Assembly: GCF_013343115.1 (NCBI RefSeq)
Contig: NZ_CP054570.1
Span: 1,612,001-1,676,000, forward strand
Reading direction: 5' to 3'
Source: Streptococcus sanguinis
Lineage (GTDB): Bacteria; Bacillota; Bacilli; Lactobacillales; Streptococcaceae
DNA length: 64,000 nucleotides
Part shown: positions 43,847 through 52,423 of the stretch, piece by piece
Layout: each line of letters opens with the position of its first letter
Position numbering within the stretch: position 1 is the stretch's first letter
The notes under the pieces: generated by a model
Told to the model about the DNA's origin: nothing
Database searches by the model: none
What the model saw: the letters and a program-made list of their open reading frames with translations, nothing else
Position numbers and translations under genes: made by a program

Positions 43847-45602
43847 TTTCTAATTCCTCCTTGGATAGTTGTGAGTAGGCAATTTCTTGATAGACTTCGT
43901 TGCTGGCCAAAAGCTCTCTGTGGGTACCTTGACCGACTACCTTACCAGCATCCAAGACCAAGATTTGATCCGCATCCATGATAGTAGAAATCCGCTGCGC
44001 CACGATCAGCTTGGTCATATCCTGCGTCCGCTCAGCCAGTTCCTTGCGCAAAATGCGGTCTGTCTTATAGTCTAGGGCTGAGAAAGAATCATCAAAGATG
44101 AGGATTTCTGGCTTACGAGCCAATGCTCTGGCAATAGCCAAACGCTGACGCTGGCCACCAGAGAAGTTGGTTCCGCTTTGAGCCACTTCAGCTTTCAGCC
44201 CCTTTTCCTTCTCTTGGACAAAGGGCTTAGCCTGTGCCAGGTCAAGAGCATCCCACATTTTCTGCTCATCCAGCGGGCTTTCTTTGCTTTGACCGAAGTC
44301 CAGATTGCTCTCAATATCGCCAGAGAAAAGCACAGCCTTTTGCGGGATGTAGCCGACCTTATTATGCAGATCTTCCAGCTGGTAATCCTGAACATTGACA
44401 CCATCTACCAAAATCTCTCCTTCAGTCACATCGTAGAAACGAGGGATGAGATTGACTAACGTGGATTTCCCTGAACCAGTTGAACCGATAAAGGCCACGG
44501 TATCACCAGCCTGCGCTGTAAAGCTAACATGCTCAATGACCGCTTCAGAATTCTTAGCATAGCGGAAGGACACATCTCGAAAGACCACTTCTCCCTTGCT
44601 ATCTGCTGCTGCCTTAGGCTGTTCTGGACTTGTGATAGAAGAATGCAGGTCCAGTACTTCATTAATCCGGCCAGCGGATACAATGGTCCGAGGCAGGACG
44701 ATGAAGAGAGCGCCCATGAGCAAGAACCCAATCACAATCTGCATAGCATAGGACATAAAGACGACCATATCGCTGAAGAGTGGTAGGCGCTCCTGCAGTC
44801 CAGACTCCTGAATCAAATAAGCACCAATCCAGTAAATCGCCAGTGTCAAACCGCTAGAAATGCCCATCATAACTGGATTCATCATGGCCATCAGACGACC
44901 AATGAAAAGATTGAGCCGGGTTACTTCATCATTGGCCGCCGCAAACTTCTCATCCTGATAATCCTCAGCATTGTAAGCCCGGACCACGCGAATCCCAGTC
45001 AGACTCTCTCTAGTGACGCTATTTAGCTTATCGACCAAGCGCTGCGCCACTGACTGCTTGGGAAAGGCCAGTGTAACCAAAACTACTGTCATCAGGATAT
45101 TAACAAGAACAGCAATAAGAACTGCTGTCAGCCAGTTCTCGGACTTGCCAATAATCTTAGTCATAGCCCAAATCGCCATAATCGGTCCCCTGGTCACGAC
45201 CTGCAGCCCCATGGTAATTAAGGTCTGTACCTGGGTAATGTCATTCGTCGTCCGAGTCAGCAGACTAGGGATTGAAAATTTCTTAATCTCCGTCTGCGAA
45301 TAGTCCAGCACACGGTTGAAAATATCGCTCCGCAAGCTCTGGGTAAAGCTGGCAGCTAAACGAGCCGCAAAAAAGCCAACCGAGATAGCTGACAGCAAGC
45401 TAGCAAAAGACAGGCCGATCATTTTCAGACCTGGCTCCCACAAATCCGCCAAACCAGTTCCTGATGTTTGCAATAGCTCTGTAATCGTCGAAATATAGGT
45501 CGGAACTTCTAATTCCAAATATACCGTCAGGAAGGTGAAGAGCACACTAAGAACAATCATGCTCACTTCCCTTGCCGTCAGCCGTTTAAATAACTTAAAC
45601 AT
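43836..45602 (-). CDS. Heterodimeric ABC exporter subunit with degenerate ATP site
   Basis: A 588-residue half-transporter, membrane domain about 10-320 followed by an ATPase. Walker A is GSTGSGKST and the signature FSGGQRQRLAIARAL is good, but Walker B reads ILIFDDSFSALD, with Asp in place of the catalytic Glu, and the H-loop is VAQRIST, with Gln in place of His. This is the usual division of labour in heterodimeric exporters, with one consensus and one inactive site. Start at 45602 is chosen because GGAGG precedes it; an ATG four codons upstream lies within the marR end. Confidence 0.87.
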   Translation of the reverse strand: MFKLFKRLTAREVSMIVLSVLFTFLTVYLELEVPTYISTITELLQTSGTGLADLWEPGLKMIGLSFASLLSAISVGFFAARLAASFTQSLRSDIFNRVLDYSQTEIKKFSIPSLLTRTTNDITQVQTLITMGLQVVTRGPIMAIWAMTKIIGKSENWLTAVLIAVLVNILMTVVLVTLAFPKQSVAQRLVDKLNSVTRESLTGIRVVRAYNAEDYQDEKFAAANDEVTRLNLFIGRLMAMMNPVMMGISSGLTLAIYWIGAYLIQESGLQERLPLFSDMVVFMSYAMQIVIGFLLMGALFIVLPRTIVSAGRINEVLDLHSSITSPEQPKAAADSKGEVVFRDVSFRYAKNSEAVIEHVSFTAQAGDTVAFIGSTGSGKSTLVNLIPRFYDVTEGEILVDGVNVQDYQLEDLHNKVGYIPQKAVLFSGDIESNLDFGQSKESPLDEQKMWDALDLAQAKPFVQEKEKGLKAEVAQSGTNFSGGQRQRLAIARALARKPEILIFDDSFSALDYKTDRILRKELAERTQDMTKLIVAQRISTIMDADQILVLDAGKVVGQGTHRELLASNEVYQEIAYSQLSKEELENGK

Positions 45603-46053
45603 CTTTTCCTCCATTTTCTAAACTTTCGATATTCTGATAAAACTTGGCCATGACTTGTGAAAAAATCAGCAGTTCTTGCTCAGAAACACCATTCAAAATA
45701 GCACGATCCATTTCATCAAAAAAGTCACGGATTTTCTTCATTCTTTCCTGCGACTGCGGAGTAAGGCGGATATACTTAGCCCGCTTGTCTGTCTTGCTCG
45801 TTTCCAGTTGGATAAAGCCGTTCTTCTCCATCCTTTTCATTAAGTTAGAGGCCACCGATTTAGAAATATCCAACTTCTGCTCAATATCCTTGATAAGAGT
45901 ATCCTTCCCTTCTTCCGTACGACAGGCGACAATATGCAAGACCTGCCCCTGAGGCCCAGCCATGGACTCAATCCCGTGCTCCTTAGCAAGCTTTTCCACT
46001 ATGAGGTGAATCTTTCGTCCAAAACGCTTCATTTCTAACAAAGGCTTTTCCAT
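45595..46053 (-). CDS. MarR family transcriptional repressor
   Basis: A 152-residue winged-helix regulator. The DNA-binding part is IEQKLDISKSVASNLMKRMEKNGFI (about 78-102, helix-turn-helix), followed by the wing with KTDKRAKYIRLT. It is the first gene of the exporter operon, overlapping the next gene by 8 bases. Three copies of a GAGAAC palindrome surround its own promoter, so it very probably represses itself and the exporter. Start at 46053 has AGGA seven bases upstream; a TTG one codon earlier is not needed. Confidence 0.88.
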   Translation of the reverse strand: MEKPLLEMKRFGRKIHLIVEKLAKEHGIESMAGPQGQVLHIVACRTEEGKDTLIKDIEQKLDISKSVASNLMKRMEKNGFIQLETSKTDKRAKYIRLTPQSQERMKKIRDFFDEMDRAILNGVSEQELLIFSQVMAKFYQNIESLENGGKDV

Positions 46054-46074
46054 CAAAATTTCCTTCCTAGATTG

Positions 46075-46160
46075 GTTCTCGTGAGAACTAATTAGTTTTC
46101 ATGAGAACTATTTTATCACATAGAAGAAAGATGTCAAGAAAAAAGTTTCTATGAGAACTA
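46075..46160 (-). promoter_or_regulatory. MarR-type promoter/operator region
   Basis: The minus-strand promoter is TTGACA (46132-46137) and TAAAAT (46110-46115), spacer 16. Three related palindromes surround it: GTTCTC-GT-GAGAAC at 46075-46088, TAGTTTTCATGAGAACTA at 46093-46110 touching the -10, and a partial copy ending ATGAGAACTA at 46144-46160 upstream of the -35. The repeated 18-base inverted repeats suggest autoregulation by the adjacent repressor. Confidence 0.75.
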
Positions 46161-46170
46161 TTTTTTAGAT

Positions 46171-46200
46171 AAAAAAATTCAGCCTTTCCCATGCTGAATT
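46171..46200 (-). terminator. Terminator after the deformylase-like gene
   Basis: On the minus strand AATTCAGC and GCTGAATT pair around a short loop, followed by a run of T. It begins 6 bases after the stop codon at 46207. Confidence 0.82.
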
Positions 46201-46206
46201 ACTTTC

Positions 46207-46617
46207 TTAAATCAAGATTCCTTCCAAATGATCCAATTCGTGCTGGCAGATTTGGGCAGGCAGGCCTTTCAAAGTCATAGTCTGCTGCTGCCAATTTTTG
46301 TCCAGATAATCGACTGTGATTTCCTGATAACGTTGGGTAGGACGGCTTCCAGTCAAGGACAAGCAGCCCTCTTCTGTCTGATAAGGCCCTGATTTAGAGC
46401 GCAGCACCGGATTAAACATGACTACTGGCACCAAGCCATATAGAAAGATAATGACTCGCTTACGCACGCCAACCATATTGGCTGCGAGCCCTATACAATT
46501 TTCTCGATTGGCCTGCAGAGTATCCTGCAAGTCTTGAGCCAGATAAAGGTCTTCTCTACTTGCTTGCTCTGATGGTTGCCGCAGGAAGAAAATATCTTTG
46601 ACAATTGCTTTTTCCAT
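46207..46617 (-). CDS. Peptide deformylase-like protein with altered motif I
   Basis: A 136-residue protein of the deformylase fold, shorter than the main enzyme (usually 165-205). Metal-binding parts are intact: EGCLS (83-87) and QHELDHLEG with H126, E127 and H130. Motif I, normally GxGxAAPQ, reads IGLAANMVG (42-50), so the catalytic Gln is Met48. Reduced or different activity is likely. Such second copies occur in streptococci alongside an essential Def. ATGAGGAAAAAC precedes the start. It follows scrK by 46 bases with a small hairpin in between and may be cotranscribed. Confidence 0.78.
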   Translation of the reverse strand: MEKAIVKDIFFLRQPSEQASREDLYLAQDLQDTLQANRENCIGLAANMVGVRKRVIIFLYGLVPVVMFNPVLRSKSGPYQTEEGCLSLTGSRPTQRYQEITVDYLDKNWQQQTMTLKGLPAQICQHELDHLEGILI

Positions 46618-46663
46618 TGTTTTTCCTCATAGAGAAGGGCCTGATAAATCAGACCCTATAAGC

Positions 46664-47563
46664 TTATTTTGCGTAACGTTCACTAACTTCTTTAGCCAGT
46701 ACAAAGTTGCCCAGCGTTGCGGAGCCATTTCCAGCCACAGCCGGTGTCACGATATAGTCACGGACATCAGGAACCGGTAAATAACCATTCAGAAGAACTG
46801 TAAATTTCTCACGAACCCGATCCAGCATGTGCTGCTGAGCCATAACCCCGCCACCAAAGACGATGACATCTGGACGGAAAGTCACTGTCGCCTGAATAGC
46901 CGCCTGAGCGATATAGTAAGCTTGAATATCCCAAACTGAACTATTGAGTTTAATGTTTTCCCCACGAACTCCAGTCCGCGCCTCTAAACTTGGCCCAGCC
47001 GCCAATCCTTCCAAACAGCCATTATGGAAAGGACAAACGCCATTGAACTCTTTTTCCACATCCATAGGGTGCTTAGCTACATAATAATGCCCCATCTCTG
47101 GGTGACCTGTCCCCCCTACAAATTCGCCTCGCTGGATAGCACCAGCACCGATTCCTGTCCCAATCGTATAATAGACCAGATTTTCAATACGGCCACCAGC
47201 ATTATTGCGGGCTACTACTTCACCATAAGCTGAACTATTAACATCCGTCGTGAAGTAAATAGGCACATTGAGAGCACGGCGCAGAGCTCCAACAATGTCC
47301 ACATTAGCCCAGTGTGGCTTAGGCGTAGTCGTGATAAAGCCGTAAGTCTTTGAGTTGGGATCAATATCAATCGGCCCAAAAGATCCAACAGCCAGCCCAG
47401 CTAGATTATCAAAACGAGAAAAGAACTCAATCGTCTTGTCTAGGGTTTCAATAGGCGTGGTCGTTGGAAACTGTGTCTTTTCAACAACTTCAAACCGTTC
47501 ATCGCCCACAGCACAGACAAACTTAGTGCCGCCCGCTTCCAAACTTCCATACAATTTTGTCAT
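46664..47563 (-). CDS. scrK: Fructokinase, ROK family
   Basis: A 299-residue sugar kinase that phosphorylates the fructose released from sucrose-6-phosphate. The N-terminal ATP-binding part is YGSLEAGGTKFVCAVG, the sugar site is GTGIGAGAI, and the zinc-binding GHPEMGHYYV...CPFHNGCLEG stretch is present. It lies next to scrA and scrB, as in S. mutans and relatives. It has its own extended -10 promoter and follows the scrA terminator. Confidence 0.92.
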   Translation of the reverse strand: MTKLYGSLEAGGTKFVCAVGDERFEVVEKTQFPTTTPIETLDKTIEFFSRFDNLAGLAVGSFGPIDIDPNSKTYGFITTTPKPHWANVDIVGALRRALNVPIYFTTDVNSSAYGEVVARNNAGGRIENLVYYTIGTGIGAGAIQRGEFVGGTGHPEMGHYYVAKHPMDVEKEFNGVCPFHNGCLEGLAAGPSLEARTGVRGENIKLNSSVWDIQAYYIAQAAIQATVTFRPDVIVFGGGVMAQQHMLDRVREKFTVLLNGYLPVPDVRDYIVTPAVAGNGSATLGNFVLAKEVSERYAK

Positions 47564-47601
47564 TATAAATCCTCTTTTAACATTTGATTTCTACTCTATT
47601 C

Positions 47602-47610
47602 ATTATAGCA
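47602..47610 (-). promoter_or_regulatory. Extended -10 promoter of scrK
   Basis: TGC-TATAAT on the minus strand, about 40 bases upstream of the scrK ATG. No good -35 is visible. AAAAGAGGA is the ribosome site. Confidence 0.55.
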
Positions 47611-47678
47611 TATCTCTTGCAGACTTCTTGCCAAAAACTTTCTTTGGAACACTCTTATAGATAGACTTACGTTATTAG

Positions 47679-47712
47679 AAAAAACGAACAAATCAACTTT
47701 TGTTCGTTTTCT
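47679..47712 (-). terminator. Terminator of scrA
   Basis: On the minus strand AAAACGAACAAA pairs with TTTGTTCGTTTT around AGTTGA, followed by T residues. It starts 8 bases after the scrA stop codon. Confidence 0.85.
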
Positions 47713-47720
47713 AAATTCCA

Positions 47721-49733
47721 TTAGGCTTTCACTTCGATAATTGCGTCGCCTTTAGCAAGAGCTCCTTCCGCTACTGGAGTCACAGAAGCGTAGTCAGCTG
47801 TGTTGGTAACGATGACCATAGTCGTATCATCCAGACCAGCGGCTGCAATTTTCTCAGCTTCAAATGTTCCCAGAACATCGCCAGCTTTGACCTTGTCACC
47901 TTGAGCAACCTTTTGGTCAAAGCCTTCGCCGCCCATAGATACTGTGTCGATTCCGACGTGAATCAGAATTTCAGCACCATTAGTTGTCTTCAAACCATAA
48001 GCATGGCCAGTCGCGAATGCAATCGTCACTTCAGCATCAGCCGGAGCATAAACCACACCTTCGCTAGGCTTGATAGCAATTCCTCGTCCCATCGCTCCGC
48101 TAGAGAAAACAGGATCATCAACATCGCTCAAAGCTACTGCCTGACCAACAATTGGAGAAATAATTGTTTCGTCTTGGAGGGAAGCTGGCACATTACCAGT
48201 TGTTTCTTCTTCGGCCAGTTTTTCAGTTTCAGCTTTTTCTTCAACAGTTTCTTCGTCTTTGTAACCAAACATATAAGTCAGAACAAAACTCAAACCAGTT
48301 GTCAAAACAACCATAAAGATATATTGCAACAATTGACCATTCAGGTAAAGGAGAGTACCTGGAATAATTGTGATACCGAAACTTGTACCTGCAAGCCCCA
48401 TAATAGAAGCTAACCAACCACCAACGGCACCAGCACCCAGTCCAATTACAAAAGGTTTAACAAAGCGCAAGTTAACCCCGAAGATAGCTGGCTCAGTAAT
48501 ACCCAATCCTGCAGAAAGTGCTGCTGGGAAGGCAAGAGCCTTGAGTTTTTTAGATTTTGTCTTCACAGCTACAGCCAAAGTCGCACCAGCTTGAGCTGTC
48601 ATAGCAGCAGTGATAATCGCATTAAATGGATCTTTCCCAGTTTGAGATACCAACTGAGATTCTAGTAAGTTGAAGATGTGATGAACACCAGTTACGACAA
48701 TCAGCTGATGCACAGCACCGATAATCAATCCAGCAAGACCAAACGGAAGGCTAAGAAGGAACTCTGTTCCATTTAAAACATATGACTCTACAATGTGGAA
48801 AACTGGACCAATCACAAAGAGTCCCAGAATAGACATGACAAGGAAAGTAAGGAATGGAACAAGAAGAAGATCCAAAACATCTGGAATTTTCTTGTGCAGC
48901 CATTTTTCAAATTTTGCACCAAACAAACCTACAAAGAAGGCTGGAAGCACAGAGTTTTGGTAGCCAACTACTGGAATAAAACCAAAGAAGTAAATTGGGT
49001 GAACTTTTGTTGCTGTAACTTCGCTGGTAAATTTCAAACTTCCTAGAACATCCATATTAGCAATTTTGTCTAAAATGTCCTTAGAAGGATCAACAGCAAA
49101 TTTAGTAGCCTGACCAGCTACCTCCCAAGCATTTGGAAGTGCTGAGTTAACCATCATTAGACCAAGAACCAAACCAATGATTGGGTTTCCGCCAAAAACT
49201 CTAAAAGCCGACCAGCAAATCAAAGCAGGGAAGAAAGCAAAGGCAGTATCAGTTAAGACTACTGTATAAGTATAGAAGTCAGTTGCTTTGAAAGCATCCG
49301 CAGTAGTACCAAACAAAGCTAAAACTTGATCCTGAGCAATTGCTCCACGAACTCCCATGAAAAGTCCTGTCGCAACAATAGCTGGAAGAATTGGTACAAA
49401 TACATCACCAAATGTACGGATGGCGCGTTGGAACCAATTCCCTTGCTTAGCAGCTTCTGCTTTCATGTCATCTTTTGATGAAGTTGGCAATCCTAAGGCT
49501 ACAACTTCGTCATAGATTTTATTAACCGTACCGGTACCAAAGATAATCTGGTACTGGCCTGAGTTAAAGAAGGCACCCTGAACTTTTTCCAGATTTTCGA
49601 CAGTATTTTTGTCGATTTTACCTTCATCTTTAACCATCACGCGCAAGCGAGTCGCACAGTGAGCCACACTGTTGACATTCTCACGTCCGCCAAGGGCTTC
49701 GATGACTTTTTTTGCAATTTCAGTATTATCCAT
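47721..49733 (-). CDS. scrA: Sucrose-specific PTS enzyme II, domains BCA
   Basis: A 670-residue PTS permease that imports sucrose and phosphorylates it on entry. Domain order is EIIB (1-90, phospho-Cys C26 in VAHCATRLRV), EIIC membrane domain (about 105-475, many helices), and EIIA (about 505-650) with the phospho-His in ILIHVGIDTV. The fused EIIA is characteristic of streptococcal ScrA. I prefer the ATG at 49733 (AAGGAG ten bases away) to a TTG two codons upstream. It is divergent from scrB, with operators in between. Confidence 0.93.
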   Translation of the reverse strand: MDNTEIAKKVIEALGGRENVNSVAHCATRLRVMVKDEGKIDKNTVENLEKVQGAFFNSGQYQIIFGTGTVNKIYDEVVALGLPTSSKDDMKAEAAKQGNWFQRAIRTFGDVFVPILPAIVATGLFMGVRGAIAQDQVLALFGTTADAFKATDFYTYTVVLTDTAFAFFPALICWSAFRVFGGNPIIGLVLGLMMVNSALPNAWEVAGQATKFAVDPSKDILDKIANMDVLGSLKFTSEVTATKVHPIYFFGFIPVVGYQNSVLPAFFVGLFGAKFEKWLHKKIPDVLDLLLVPFLTFLVMSILGLFVIGPVFHIVESYVLNGTEFLLSLPFGLAGLIIGAVHQLIVVTGVHHIFNLLESQLVSQTGKDPFNAIITAAMTAQAGATLAVAVKTKSKKLKALAFPAALSAGLGITEPAIFGVNLRFVKPFVIGLGAGAVGGWLASIMGLAGTSFGITIIPGTLLYLNGQLLQYIFMVVLTTGLSFVLTYMFGYKDEETVEEKAETEKLAEEETTGNVPASLQDETIISPIVGQAVALSDVDDPVFSSGAMGRGIAIKPSEGVVYAPADAEVTIAFATGHAYGLKTTNGAEILIHVGIDTVSMGGEGFDQKVAQGDKVKAGDVLGTFEAEKIAAAGLDDTTMVIVTNTADYASVTPVAEGALAKGDAIIEVKA

Positions 49734-49750
49734 TTGCAAAAATCTCCTTA

Positions 49751-49836
49751 TAAATATTTTTAACTTTTGAAAGCGATTTTATCGCCTTTACGAATATTAT
49801 TTTACCATGATTCAAAAATATGTCAAGCGTTTTGCA
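49751..49836 (-). promoter_or_regulatory. scrA promoter with LacI-type operator and leader hairpin
   Basis: The minus-strand promoter is TTGACA (49821-49826) and TAAAAT (49799-49804), spacer 16. A half-palindrome AAAACGCTTGACA overlaps the -35, a likely ScrR or CcpA target. Within the leader GAAAGCGATTTTATCGCCTTT (49769-49789 on the plus strand) is both an inverted repeat and a near-consensus catabolite-responsive element. Confidence 0.7.
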
Positions 49837-49867
49837 GAAAAAATATTTTTTCACTGTTAAATGTTGA

Positions 49868-49895
49868 TTTTTCATCGGAAAACGTTTACTATAGT
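49868..49895 (+). promoter_or_regulatory. scrB promoter with LacI-type operator
   Basis: GGAAAACGTTTAC (49877-49889) is a LacI-family operator with a central CG, directly followed by TATAGT (49890-49895) as -10. The -35 is weak. ScrR, encoded in the same transcript, is the likely binder; CcpA is also possible. Confidence 0.6.
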
Positions 49896-49928
49896 AATAA
49901 GAAATAATATGATTCGGAGGATAAAAGA

Positions 49929-51383
49929 TTGGCTTGGACGACTGAAAAACGCTACAAACGCTATGAAGACTGGACTCAGGAAGAGCTACAGCACATCAAA
50001 GACAATATCGCTAAATCTCCTTGGCGGGCTAATTACCATGTAGAGCCTCAAACAGGTCTGCTCAATGACCCCAATGGCTTTTCTTATTTTGACGGCAAGT
50101 GGGTGGTTTTCTACCAAAACTTTCCTTTCGGAGCAGCTCACGGTCTCAAGTGCTGGGTCCAGATGGAAAGTGACGACCTAGTTCACTTCACGGAAACTGG
50201 TCTTCGAGTGCTGCCAGATACTGCTCTAGACAGCCACGGCGCCTATTCTGGCTCTGCCATGCAGTTTGATGACAAGCTCTTTCTCTTCTATACTGGCAAT
50301 GTTCGTGATGAAAACTGGGTGCGTCATCCTTATCAAATCGGTGCCTTGTTAGATAAATCAGGCAATCTCAAAAAAATTGACAAGGTCTTGATTGAGCAGC
50401 CTACTGAAGCGACCGACCACTTCCGCGATCCGCAGATTTTCAACTACAAAGGGCAATTCTATGCTATTGTCGGCGGACAAAACCTAGATAAGCAAGGCTA
50501 TGTCAAGCTTTACAAGGCTGTTGATAACGACTATACCAACTGGGAAGTCGTCGGCAATTTGGACTTCGCCAACGACAAGACAGCCTATATGATGGAGTGT
50601 CCTAATCTAGTCTTTATCAACGACCAACCAGTCCTGCTCTATTGCCCTCAAGGTTTGTCTAAGGATGTACAGGATTATGGCAATATTTATCCAAACATGT
50701 ATAAAATAGGTCAATCGTTTGACACAAACAAAGTTGCTATGATTGATCCTAGCCCTATCCAAAATCTGGACTACGGCTTCGACTGCTACGCGACCCAAGC
50801 TTTTAACGCACCTGACGGTCGTGCACTCGCTGTCAGCTGGCTAGGCTTGCCTGATGTAGAATACCCATCTGACCGCTTCGACCATCAAGGGGCCTTCTCT
50901 CTCGTCAAGGAATTAAGTCTAAAAGATGGCAAGCTCTACCAGTACCCAGTGCCTGCTATCAAGAATTTGCGAGCAGAGGAACAGCCTTTCGCTGCTTTGG
51001 CAGAAAGCAAGAACAGCTACGAACTAGATCTGAATCTCACTGCAGACACCGAGCATGAAATCGTCCTCTTTGCAGACAAGGATGGCAAGGGACTACGCAT
51101 CAACTTCGACCTCAAGGCAGGGAAAGTGATCGTTGACCGCAGTCAGGCAGGTGAGCCATTTGCTCTAGACTTTGGAACCAGCCGAAGCTGTGATATTGAC
51201 AAAGAAGCCACAAGTGCTACTATCTTCATCGATAAATCAATTTTTGAAATTTTCATCAATAAAGGAGAGAAAGTATTTTCCGGCCGCGTCTTCCCGAGAG
51301 AAGACCAGACAGGTATTGCTATTACCAAGGGCAATCCAACCGGTACTTACTATGAATTAGATTATGGTCGCAAAGCTAACTGA
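49929..51383 (+). CDS. scrB: Sucrose-6-phosphate hydrolase
   Basis: A 484-residue glycoside hydrolase family 32 enzyme, cytosolic, that splits sucrose-6-phosphate into glucose-6-phosphate and fructose. Catalytic motifs are LLNDPNGF (nucleophile Asp, about 45-52), HFRDPQIF, and MMECPNL (acid/base Glu). A C-terminal beta-sandwich follows. The start is TTG at 49929 with GGAGG eight bases away; no suitable ATG is nearby and the protein aligns well from here. It overlaps scrR by 20 bases. Confidence 0.93.
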   Translation: MAWTTEKRYKRYEDWTQEELQHIKDNIAKSPWRANYHVEPQTGLLNDPNGFSYFDGKWVVFYQNFPFGAAHGLKCWVQMESDDLVHFTETGLRVLPDTALDSHGAYSGSAMQFDDKLFLFYTGNVRDENWVRHPYQIGALLDKSGNLKKIDKVLIEQPTEATDHFRDPQIFNYKGQFYAIVGGQNLDKQGYVKLYKAVDNDYTNWEVVGNLDFANDKTAYMMECPNLVFINDQPVLLYCPQGLSKDVQDYGNIYPNMYKIGQSFDTNKVAMIDPSPIQNLDYGFDCYATQAFNAPDGRALAVSWLGLPDVEYPSDRFDHQGAFSLVKELSLKDGKLYQYPVPAIKNLRAEEQPFAALAESKNSYELDLNLTADTEHEIVLFADKDGKGLRINFDLKAGKVIVDRSQAGEPFALDFGTSRSCDIDKEATSATIFIDKSIFEIFINKGEKVFSGRVFPREDQTGIAITKGNPTGTYYELDYGRKAN

Positions 51384-52329
51384 CGTAGCAAAACTTGCAG
51401 GAGTAAGCCCCACAACTGTTTCCCGCGTCATCAACAGAAAAGGCTACTTGTCCGACAAAACGATTTCCAAGGTTGAGGCAGCCATGCGAGAGTTGGCCTA
51501 CAAGCCCAACAATCTGGCGCGCAGCCTCCAAGGAAAATCAGCCAAGCTAATTGGACTCATTTTCCCTAATATCAGCAATGTCTTTTATGCAGAATTGATT
51601 GACAAGCTGGAGCATGAGCTCTTTAAACAGGGCTATAAAACCATCATCTGCAATAGTGAGCATGACTCTGATAAGGAACGCGAATACCTTGAGATGCTGG
51701 AAGCCAATCAGGTGGACGGCATCATATCTGGCAGCCACAATCTAGGCATCGAGGACTACAATCGCGTGACCGCGCCTATCATTGCCTTTGACCGCAATCT
51801 CTCGCCGGATATCCCAGTTGTTTCCTCAGACAACTATGGTGGCGGAGTGCTAGCGGCTCAGACCTTGGTCAAGGCTGGAGCTCAAAACATCATCATGATT
51901 ACTGGTAATGACAATTCCAACTCACCAACCGGCCTGCGCCATGCTGGCTTTGCTTCCGTCCTGCCAGACGCACCGATTATCAATGTATCCAGTGATTTTT
52001 CACCCGTCCGAAAGGAAATGGAAATCAAGCAAATCCTGAGTCAAACTAAGCCCAATGCTATTTTTGCTTCAGATGATTTGACAGCCATCTTAATTATGAA
52101 AGTCGCTCAGGAGCTAGACATCCAGATTCCCAAAGATTTGAAAATCATCGGCTACGACGGCACCTACTTTGTAGAGAACTACTACCCACAGCTAGCAACG
52201 ATCAAACAGCCACTGAAAGATATCGCCCGTCTCTCTGTAGACCTACTCCTCAAAAAAATTGCCGGCCAAGAAGTCCAAACAACTGGCTATTTCCTGCCAG
52301 TCAGCCTCTTGCCCGGTAAGAGTGTTTAA
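51364..52329 (+). CDS. scrR: LacI family sucrose operon repressor
   Basis: A 321-residue repressor. The N-terminal helix-turn-helix LTDVAKLAGVSPTTVSRVIN (5-24) and hinge (NNLARSLQG) are typical. A periplasmic-binding-protein-like sugar domain follows, with KLIGLIFPNISNVFYAELI and FASDDLTAILIMK. It is cotranscribed with scrB and ends at a strong terminator, and its likely targets are the two operators between scrA and scrB. Confidence 0.92.
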   Translation: MVAKLTDVAKLAGVSPTTVSRVINRKGYLSDKTISKVEAAMRELAYKPNNLARSLQGKSAKLIGLIFPNISNVFYAELIDKLEHELFKQGYKTIICNSEHDSDKEREYLEMLEANQVDGIISGSHNLGIEDYNRVTAPIIAFDRNLSPDIPVVSSDNYGGGVLAAQTLVKAGAQNIIMITGNDNSNSPTGLRHAGFASVLPDAPIINVSSDFSPVRKEMEIKQILSQTKPNAIFASDDLTAILIMKVAQELDIQIPKDLKIIGYDGTYFVENYYPQLATIKQPLKDIARLSVDLLLKKIAGQEVQTTGYFLPVSLLPGKSV

Positions 52330-52346
52330 AACTTATACAAACAAGG

Positions 52347-52380
52347 AAAGACGACCTCCATTATTGGAAGTCGTCTTTAT
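52347..52380. terminator. Terminator between scrR and pullulanase genes
   Basis: AAAGACGACCTCCA and TGGAAGTCGTCTTT form a 14-pair stem with one mismatch and a TTAT loop. It can stop scrR transcription on the plus strand; the pullulanase stop codon is about 45 bases further on and the hairpin may serve it too. Confidence 0.8.
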
Positions 52381-52423
52381 TAGCCATAGTCTAAAAATTT
52401 CTCACAGGGCATTAATCAAATTA

